A DNA stretch of 11,049 nucleotides from Circinella minor (lineage: Eukaryota; Mucoromycota; Mucoromycetes; Mucorales; Lichtheimiaceae). Location of the stretch: contig JAEPRB010000614.1 in NCBI GenBank assembly GCA_016758965.1, positions 1 through 11,049 on the forward strand. The letters are read 5' to 3'. Positions 1 to 7,146 of this stretch are shown one piece after another. Every line of letters starts with the position of its first letter. The first letter of the stretch is position 1. The position numbers were made by a program, and so were the translations under genes. The notes under the pieces are model-generated. The model was not told where the DNA came from and did no database searches. It worked only from the letters and a program-made list of their open reading frames with translations.

Positions 1-1126
1 TTCCCTATTGGGACCCAAGGCCGAGTAATTGTCAATCATTAGTAGAGTCGCTGCGTACCGACTCTATTCCCTGTTTGGCTTTTGCGTTATTTGTATACAT
101 ATTTTTACCTGAGGAATTGTTATGGAAAAAATGCTGGTGGATATAATAAAAAATTAGGGGGAAGAATGTTTTAGTAAATGGATGTATGTGCTGAATCGAA
201 ATGAAGTTATTTCTCGTTTTTAAACATATCGTCAACCGATAATAATAATAATAATTAGTAATAAAGTATTTACGTATTTACACTTTTAATAATTGATCGG
301 TTTAATTTACGTTTCAGTAACCATGGCGACAACGTAGCACATGCTTGCTTTTTTTTGTTGGATGCATCACTACAAATTTGGTATCGTTGGTTGTTGGTGG
401 TTATAATAAAGTGTTGTGTTATATCTTAAGTTTTATTTGTTGAATTATAGGTAATGGATGCGGTGGTGGTATGGAAGAGGATGAAATGGGTGGAGTTGAT
501 ATTATAAACTGGATGACCATTACAGTTTAGCCTTACTGGCTTCTTATATATCAGGCTGCTAGGTTCTCTGTCGCGTTCATCGACGTGAGCTTGTTGACGT
601 TTGACATTTTTCTGCTGGGAACCATAGTTCCATGGTCTTCAGTTTTTTAGTAGTTATAAAAGGTAGTCTTGATAAGAGAAGATACGTTTCTCTTTAAGGA
701 TACGCAGAGTTTTGTTCTCTTAGTGACGTGTGTTGAAACTCTGACGTCTATGTATATATAACTACATAGAAATATTCTGATTGTTTGCACGGTCATAAAA
801 GTACAAATTCTTATAATATAAAAAGCATGATGCAAGTAAGTAATTTGCTAATAATATAGTAGCATTGCATAACAACATATAGACAATGCGTAATTCAATA
901 ATCGTGTAAAATACACTAGAAACTTAATTTGTATGAAAGCGTAAATCAATAACCAAATTTTTCGGAATTGATTTAGTACTGCTAATTATGTAATGGTTTG
1001 GGAAAAGATACAGACAAGTGATTAATATTTGAAATAAGTAGATCATAAAAATGATAGAGAAATAGGGGAGTATTTACAGCTGGAATATATGTACGTAATA
1101 AAAATTTAGAAAAGAGAAAAGAATAT
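1..1126. other. AT-rich region without a supportable gene
   Basis: This is the 3' side of the minus-strand gene that ends at 1127. Both strands hold only short open frames with no recognisable domain. Visible items are the hairpin at 43-66, a near-palindrome TTGGGACCCAA close to the left edge, a TATA-like TATATAAG read on the minus strand at about 541-551, and an ATT/AAT-rich stretch at 240-300. I see no clear polyadenylation signal for the gene to the right, no tRNA and no intact transposon frame. Confidence 0.6.
43..66. repeat. Perfect inverted repeat (hairpin), 8-bp arms, 8-nt loop
   Basis: The arms are TAGAGTCG (43-50) and CGACTCTA (59-66), separated by CTGCGTAC. The first 75 bases are richer in G and C than what follows. 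There is no T-run right after the stem that would suggest a terminator-like element, and I cannot fit it into a tRNA cloverleaf. Its role is unknown. Confidence 0.6.
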
Positions 1127-3052
1127 TTATGAGCGTGTACTTGATGGTGCTTGTGATGTGCGTGGTTTTTTATGTTTTGATTTGGGAGTCGGCGGGCAAG
1201 GGGGGAGAGGGTGGATACCTAAATGGTTACTATTTACAAATGTTGTTGGTTGGATGATTTTGGGCTGGGTTTCCTTGTATGATTTATTTATGATTTGTTT
1301 TATTTGGAGAACTAAAGTAATAATAGAGCCCATCTTTGCTGCAAATACTTCTTCGTTGGTCGGAAAATAAAGGGGGGTGGTTTTGAAAATTCGGCATATG
1401 TAGGGTGAGGGTCGATCCATAAGCAAAGTAAAAATTTTAGTGCCTATATAATAAGTATAAACATAATTAGTTAATATACTCATGACTGCAATACCAATTT
1501 AAACAATAAACATGTAATTTCACTTGGTCTTCTTAATACCTGATATGATGATACCAACTACTACAAACCCTTTAGCTTCGGGGAAAGATGATAACAAAGA
1601 CCATAACATGTCTTTCAGCATTTTGGGTTCTTTCAATCCAGCTTCATTTTTTTCTTTGGTACCTTCACTACCATGATCGTCTTTCCCAGCTTCACAACAA
1701 CTGAACTCATTACGCGATTCTTTAATCAATAGATCCGCACGATGCCCATGACTTTTTCTGCTTTCGTTAAAGTTATCAAGATTACGTCTATCAGAAGACG
1801 ATTTAGACTCCATTTCACCACTGTTTTTTTTATTATATTAATAATAATGAAAATTTTAGCTTTAATACCATCAACAATTTTTGACACGTTCAATACAGAT
1901 TATTTTTACCTTCTCACAACCACCGGTAAATTATCAAAAGCCTTGTCGATGAAAATCCATATTCTTTTTAAAATATCGGATTCAGTTTGGTCAGCTAACG
2001 GGAAGTAATTGGCAGGGTATAGCCTTAATGCGGTTTCGATGGTAGATTGGGTCCAGTCCAGGTCAAAATCATTGATCGGATCAAAGTGTTTGCTTCGTGC
2101 TTGCTCCATGAGTTCCTCAAACGAGTGCTATGTAATTATGCATGTGTGCATTATTAATAATCGCCTCGGATGTATACAAAATTAGATTTTAAAAGAAATT
2201 ACATACTTTGCCAACAAATGATTCAAGATATGAAGCAATACGGTCATCGACAGGGTCCAATTCCACCTTGTTTTTTTGCATGATTTCCTGCCAATCATGT
2301 TCATCAAATTTTTCAAGCCATATTTTATTGCTTGTGTCTAGAATAAAAGAATGCGCAGCACTACCGGTAATTTGGTTAGCCAATTGTTTCTTTATATTGT
2401 CATTCTAAACAAAAATACAAACTAAAACAGAAAAAAAACGTACTCTTCATGATCTCGAGTGATGCCATATTGAAACATTTCATCTTCGACGATGAGCCCT
2501 GAGGGGAGAGTCCATTTGGAGCTATTATTCATGTTTTTATAGGTGCTCTCAAAAGTATTCAAGAATTCAGGTGTGACTGTACGAGCACTAGATGATGATG
2601 ATGATGATGATGATGATGACGATGAGGCGGATTCAGAAGACGTTCTAGAGGGTTCGGAAGAAGGAGTAGCAGAGGGAGCACTGACAGTTGTAGCGGAGTG
2701 AGAAGTGTGCGAGCTACCAGACGCATGGGAACTAGAATTTTGATTGCCAACGAACCCCAGTTTACGTGTTTTGATGATTTTGGTGGGTTTCCACCATTAA
2801 AATAACGTCTATACGCAATCTTGAAATGCTTATGCCAAATGATACCAATATCACCACATGGTTCTTGATTTTGAATAATATATTCTTGGTTTTTTTGAAC
2901 GAATTCGTAAAGAGACGCGTTTTGGCTACTATCAAAATATTTTTTGAAGACTAGAAATAAAATAATATTAGTATTATATTAAAATGTGTTCCATAGCAAC
3001 AATGACAGAAATAGTTACCATCGTAATGTGGAGAAGAATTATTGTTTGCCAT
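1127..3052 (-). CDS. Uncharacterised Mucoromycota-type protein, 7 exons, 489 aa
   Basis: Function unknown. Proposed exons on the minus strand: 3052-3019, 2950-2815, 2731-2444, 2360-2207, 2127-1910, 1820-1540, 1485-1127. They sum to 1470 nt with phases that agree and GT-AG at every junction. The start lies in an ACCATGG context; an in-frame ATG at 3166 would add 38 residues but lies over a TATA-like site. Seen in the protein: a Ser/Thr-rich linker (58-105, with 13 Ser at 93-105), KWTLPSG (129-135), VED (138-140), HSFILD (156-161), a block around YFPLADQTESDILKRIW (245-261), RADLL, SCCEAGKDD (317-325), KMLKDML (343-349), PYICRI (398-403), and a Pro/Lys-rich tail with KSKHKKPR (472-479) that could be a nuclear localisation signal. 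From memory, these blocks recur in multicopy hypothetical proteins of Mucorales; I could not check this. No catalytic motif or membrane segment is evident. Exons 3 to 7 are firmer than the exon 2/3 join. Confidence 0.72.
2591..2617. repeat. Trinucleotide microsatellite (GAT)9 coding poly-serine
   Basis: Nine GAT units on the plus strand are TCA codons in the minus-strand gene and, with the flanking TCA, TCG, TCT and AGT codons, make a run of 13 serines (residues 93-105). In the other frames the same tract would give poly-His or poly-Ile. The Ser frame is chosen because it runs on into the conserved-looking KWTLPSG block. Nearly pure TCA usage makes length variation between strains likely. Confidence 0.85.
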
Positions 3053-3062
3053 GGTAATAACT

Positions 3063-3177
3063 TGTTGCGAGCAAGAAATGAAAAAAGAGGGTGTCAAACA
3101 AATAATGTCGCTGCAACATCTATTTAACTGGCAGGCGACAGTTATATTTTTATTGGCCTGCAACATTACTTGTTGCA
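3063..3177 (-). promoter_or_regulatory. Putative promoter of the 489-aa protein gene: CCAAT/TATA-like box plus TGCAACA sites
   Basis: Read on the minus strand, CCAATAAAAATATAAC (about 3142-3157) combines a CCAAT box with a TATA-like stretch about 90 to 105 bases before the start codon at 3052. TGCAACA or its complement TGTTGCA occurs at 3112-3118, 3159-3165 and 3171-3177, with a near copy TTGTTGC at 3062-3068. The last two perfect copies form an inverted repeat with a 5-nt spacer. This is position-based inference only. Confidence 0.35.
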
Positions 3178-3806
3178 AAACCTGTACGCCTCGTGTAACC
3201 TTTTCACCCTAACTTGCTCACATCTATAAAAAAAATGATGGTTGTTTGATTATCCTAGCGATAAGCGACAGTAGTAATGTTAAGTATAATTCATTCCACT
3301 ATATTATTATATACATAATAGAAAGATGACATTGGTCATATCATTTCTTCTTAATCAAGGAGCATTATGACTATGTAAAGCCTCTAAAATTTATATTGAT
3401 TGCTCAACGAAGAAACTAAGATCTATAAATACTATCTGTTAATAAATATTTATGTCGTTACCATTATGATATTCAATAATTAAGAATAGTATAAATAATC
3501 GTAGCTATAGCAGAAAAATACACTCAATATTGTTGCATTCAACATATGATACAATATAGCTTTAAATAATTTATGTTCTTTGACGTTAAAATTAACCTGT
3601 TATTTTTCTACCGTAATATTGGTTGCATGGATAATCAATCGGAAGACTTTTTTTTTCATTGTTGTGTTTTTATTTATCCATTGGTTAAATCAAGCTGCTT
3701 GAAGTAATATTAAACATGATCGACTTATAAATTATTCTTATTATCCTCGTCTCTCAACTATAATTATATTCTTCATAACACCTCTAAAATACAGTTTGAA
3801 CTCCCG

Positions 3807-3945
3807 TTTTTTTTTGCACAGGTGGGATTTGGCCCGAAAGTAGTAGTGCAAAAACCGGTATGGGTGTAAAAAGTGGGGTCGAAAACATAATAATATCAAA
3901 GTGGGATTTTGGCCAAAAGGTGTGCAAAAAGTGGGGTTTTACTTG
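3807..3945. repeat. Degenerate tandem/fold-back repeat with GTGGGATTTTGGCC cores
   Basis: Two diverged direct copies are visible. Copy 1 starts at 3822 (GTGGGATTTGGCC, then GTGCAAAAA and GTAAAAAGTGGGGT). Copy 2 starts at 3901 (GTGGGATTTTGGCC, then TGTGCAAAAAGTGGGGT). TTTTGGCCAAAA inside copy 2 is a perfect 12-bp palindrome. TTTTTGCACA at 3811-3820 is the exact inverse of TGTGCAAAAA at 3921-3930, so the element can also fold back on itself. The plus strand carries the G-rich motif GTGGGG. It may be a relic of a dispersed repeat; no transposase frame is linked to it. Confidence 0.55.
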
Positions 3946-3996
3946 TATAGTGCACTTGATCCATTAATACAGAACTTGGAATAACTTTATATTTAA

Positions 3997-5869
3997 TACG
4001 TACAAAAATAAAATTTATGAGTTATTTAATTATTTTTTGATGTAAGACACTCATACGCTTAAAATCGATTTTCTTTTACGTACAGTACAAACCTAAAAAT
4101 TCTGAATAAAGTATAATTTTGTTTCTATCTAAGACAGTAAATTTACTATAAACAATAAACACTTTGACTTATGAATCAAAGATAATTATTTAACAAAGTT
4201 AGCTAAAACTATAGAAATAATGCTGGGATTTTCTGTGAATGGATTATTGTATAAGAGAGTTTGTTTTTTCAAACAATAAAATATATCAAAAAAGGTCCAA
4301 TTTTTATTGATGAATGTTAAATTTGGTACAATAAATGCTTTCTTGAAGAATATGGCTGTAAAAAACAAAAGTCAAGGTAACATACTGTATTTTTGGCATT
4401 CCTAATCGAGATTTATTTGTATGCGGTTGTCAAATTACGTATAAATAAAAGAGCTCAATTATAATCGAGTACGTACATATTTTTGATAAACATATTCATC
4501 TGTTCGTCTGGTTAATTATTTAACCACGTAGAGCTTATAACAACAATAGAAATGCTCGTTAATAACAGGTAATATCGGGTGAATTAAATTGATTATATAC
4601 AGTGATTTCTTGTTAAACTGGGTATCCTCTTAATATGTGAGGATCTGCACCGATTTAGTAAAATGCCTAATTTAACTTTTGAGACTCAAATGGCAACAGG
4701 AGACACACTGAAAGACAAAACACACTATGATTCGGTTGAGATCTACAAAATATATATAAAAAAAATGACAATTTATATAATGTAGTTAGCTGATTCATAT
4801 AGTATTTTGATACGATGGGTTTGAATCTTTATTAATGATAACTCCATAGAATACGTATCAATAATGAACTAGAAGAGAGATTGAATCAATAATGAATCCA
4901 CAAAACAACGTGTGTTGTATTAATAGAGAACATGGTCAGCGGTAGAATACATGTCTATATATAAATTGTACCAACAGCACAATTACATATGAATGATTCT
5001 GAAAAATTGCACAAAGAAATTGAGAGAAAAGTATATTTGTGAAATTGGCAAAAAAAAAAAAAAAAGTGATCACTATATTATCAACAATGTGTTAATAGGC
5101 TTTCTCTTGACGACAAGGAGGAATTGCGATATTTTTTTTTTGCTGCAAAAATAATTGAACCAATTAGGAACAAAGGAAAGAGGTGAAAATATGTTTAAAC
5201 AAGCTCCTATTACTGGTTTTACCAATCAAAAAAGTAATATATTAATATAAAATTTATTTGGGCAAGCTCACGGGTGAAGATACCTGTTTATCGAATCGCC
5301 GGTATTTTACCAAGTATATAAAAAAGAACAAATTGGAGAGATGCTATCGGTTTAGCAAAATACCGGTTTAATGAGAAACTACTATATAAATAATTCTACG
5401 TAACCTATTGTATACGTACGTAGTGTTATGTATTTGTTATTATATACTTTTTTTTTGACTTTACTTTTTCTCACTAGTTACTAAAGATAATTATTATGCT
5501 ATATCATAAATAGAGTGGTAAATATTATAAACACACATCTCTGTATCAGCGAATCATGGCTAGATATAATACAAGTAAGTAATTCTTCTTTACAATGGAT
5601 CAACAAATATCAAGATATTTGACACTACGTACGTAAAAAAATCATATTATCACTGTCATAAAAGTAGTTTCATATTACAGTTTTATTTAATTTAAAAAAT
5701 ATCCTCATTCTTACTTGTCCTCCATATTGATTGAAAAAGTATCTCTCTTTTGTATAACAACTTTATATATACAGAAAACTCCCCTTCTTTTTTTTTTTTT
5801 TTTATTTACGGTAGTGCTATCAAATCCATTTTAAATAATATAATAATTTTCTGTCCTTATAAGTACGTA
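3997..5869. repeat. Cluster of TACGTA palindromes (11 copies)
   Basis: TACGTA is found at 3997, 4077, 4436, 4470, 4852, 5397, 5413, 5417, 5626, 5630 and 5864 (start positions). Two of the sites are overlapping doubles (TACGTACGTA at 5413-5422 and 5626-5635). Elsewhere in the window I find it only at 271, 1092 and 9300. At roughly 28% GC, fewer than one copy would be expected in this interval. The ACGT core resembles binding sites of bZIP factors such as Yap (TTACGTAA), but no regulated gene lies immediately beside the cluster. Confidence 0.5.
5297..5370. repeat. Imperfect inverted repeat with CCGGTATTTT arms
   Basis: CGCCGGTATTTTACC (5297-5311) faces AGCAAAATACCGGTTTA (5354-5370) across about 40 nt; the shared core is CCGGTATTTT / AAAATACCGG. 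A weaker relative, CCGATTTAGTAAAATGCC, lies at 4650-4667 in the same orientation as the right arm. They may be remnants of one dispersed element. No coding frame goes with them. Confidence 0.4.
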
Positions 5870-6558
5870 ACTATCCCTATACCAACCCTAAATTAGGAAA
5901 TTTTGTACATTATAACAAATTTAACTTTGAACCAAAATATACAAAAAACCTTTTTCATAATCCCATGCATGAATTTCTGTAACATTTTTAATTATCATAT
6001 ATTTTCTTTTTATTATATAAATGAGTTTCCACCTCGCGTGTGGGGGAAAGGTGAAAGGGACCGGCGGGGAAAGGGTCCATTACTTGGTAACCGCACACAC
6101 ACACACGCACGAGTTTATTTTAATGCCTTGGTTATAACCCAAGTATTTTCTATAGAACCAGGTGATCAAATCAATATATAATTGGTTCCTTCTCGTTTCC
6201 CCCCCCCTTGCTTTTTAGTTAGAAGCAGGATAATCCCCCCCCCACACACACACTCTCTCTTTTTTCCATATATGATGATGGTATCAATTATATATCACCT
6301 TTCATCTTATTTAAATTCACCTCCCACCACCACTACCACCACCAAACCCCCCCCCATTCTAAAATAGTATGGGGTACGTCAAATGAGGTTGGAAGGGGGG
6401 GAGAGAAGAGAAGGGGAAAGTAGCTTATAAAGTAGTCTTCTTATTGTATAATGCGTTACCCCGCATAAAAAAAAAACAGACAATTATTTTTAAAAAGAAA
6501 AAGTTATGTCAAAAAAAAACTAAAATAATGAAATGTTGAAATTGAAAAACTTTTCTTG

Positions 6559-6586
6559 AAAAAAAAAAAAAAAAAAAAAAAAAAAA
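6559..6586. repeat. Homopolymer run of 28 A
   Basis: Twenty-eight consecutive A bases, the longest homopolymer in the window. It lies about 560 bases upstream of the transporter start codon. Its exact length is likely to vary and to be error-prone in sequencing. Confidence 0.9.
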
Positions 6587-7077
6587 GCCAATTTCTTTAT
6601 TCAAAATGTCAAAAAAAGATGAAGGGTTTTAAATGAGGAAGGGGGGGCAACGAATTAAATTTTATCATCATTTCTTCTCATTGGTACGACGTCTACACTC
6701 ACTTTTATGTTTTTTCCTCTTCTCTTTAAATGTAATGCAAATTATTTTTTCTCTCCTAAAATTTTTAATGCCTTAAATAAAGCCGAAAAAAAAACATATT
6801 ACACACATCCTAAGTAATAATAAGTTTATTGTTATCCATCTATAATTAAAAATATAATCTTATATATATATTTATTTAATATGATTAAAAATGCAGGTGG
6901 ATCTATAGGTGAGTTCCTTTTTTGGAAAAAATGTGTAGATGTTTTGCGGGAAAAAGAAAGCGGGGTTTTTTGTTTTTAACATGAATCCAGGTTCAAAAAA
7001 AAAAAGATGATAATGCACCCCCCCCCCAATTTTTAAATCAAATTCAAATAAAGGAAAAAAAAGATAATAATTTGGAT

Positions 7078-7137
7078 CTTCTCTTTCTCTTTTCCGTTTT
7101 TTTTTTTTTCCCCCACTTTGCCAACCTTTTTTTTTAT
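7078..7137 (+). promoter_or_regulatory. Pyrimidine-rich core promoter/5' leader of the PQ-loop gene
   Basis: A CT-dominated block (TCTTCTCTTTCTCTTTTCC, then T and C runs) ends about 10 bases before the start codon at 7147. Such CT-rich blocks are common just upstream of transcription or translation starts in filamentous fungi. No TATA box is well placed; the nearest TATATATA lies at about 6860-6870. This is inferred from composition only. Confidence 0.35.
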
Positions 7138-7146
7138 TAATACATT

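Larger units (their letters stand above)
3179..5900. other. Gene-poor AT-rich intergenic stretch of about 2.7 kb
   Basis: No open frame here has recognisable protein features; the longest, on the minus strand near 4186-4368, is AT-biased and looks random. What can be seen is a degenerate fold-back repeat (3807-3945), a cluster of TACGTA palindromes (3997-5869), related copies of a CCGGTATTTT sequence (4650-4667, 5297-5312, 5347-5370), and homopolymers such as a run of A at 5051-5065 and of T at 5788-5803. There is a 40-codon frame at 4663-4785 that I do not regard as a supported gene. Confidence 0.6.
5901..7146. other. Low-complexity 5' flank of the PQ-loop transporter gene
   Basis: About 1.2 kb made of microsatellites and homopolymers: CA repeats (about 6092-6105 and 6242-6252), C runs (about 6200-6208, 6235-6243 and 6347-6355), G runs near 6395, a run of 28 A (6559-6586) and a C10 run (7018-7027). 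Open frames here encode only simple sequence. An ATG at 6881 followed by an ideal GTGAGT donor at 6909 could be part of a non-coding 5' exon, but it is not phase-compatible with the first coding acceptor downstream. Confidence 0.55.

Noticed and set aside
1..42. Open frame from the left edge (FPIGTQGRVIVNH then stop), possibly the 3' end of a gene
   Set aside because: Thirteen codons are too few to support a call, and nothing upstream is visible.
450..530. Plus-strand mini-frame reading GGGMEEDEMGGVDIINW after a TTATAG acceptor-like site
   Set aside because: Twenty-six codons with no upstream exon and no recognisable family; most of it comes from a GGT/GAA-rich patch.
1158..1370. 70-codon plus-strand frame
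   Set aside because: It is the mirror of the last exon of the minus-strand gene, whose frame continues in phase from six upstream exons.
4186..4368. 60-codon minus-strand frame
   Set aside because: Phe/Ile/Asn/Lys-rich composition as expected from random AT-rich DNA; no promoter, splice signals or motif.
5557..5576. ATG GCT AGA ... followed by GTAAGT, considered as a gene start
   Set aside because: The next acceptor (TTACAG near 5680) leads to a stop after about 15 codons, and no further coding exon could be found before the low-complexity region.
5903..6367. Two consecutive plus-strand frames of 92 and 61 codons
   Set aside because: They translate microsatellite DNA (CA, CCA and C runs) and have no domain, no splice support and no codon bias like the real genes nearby.
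6881..6908. ATG followed by an ideal GTGAGT donor, considered as exon 1 of the PQ-loop gene
   Set aside because: It ends in phase 1 and cannot join the TTTTAG acceptor at 7283 in frame. The exon at 7147-7206 joins in phase 0 and gives a family-like N-terminus.
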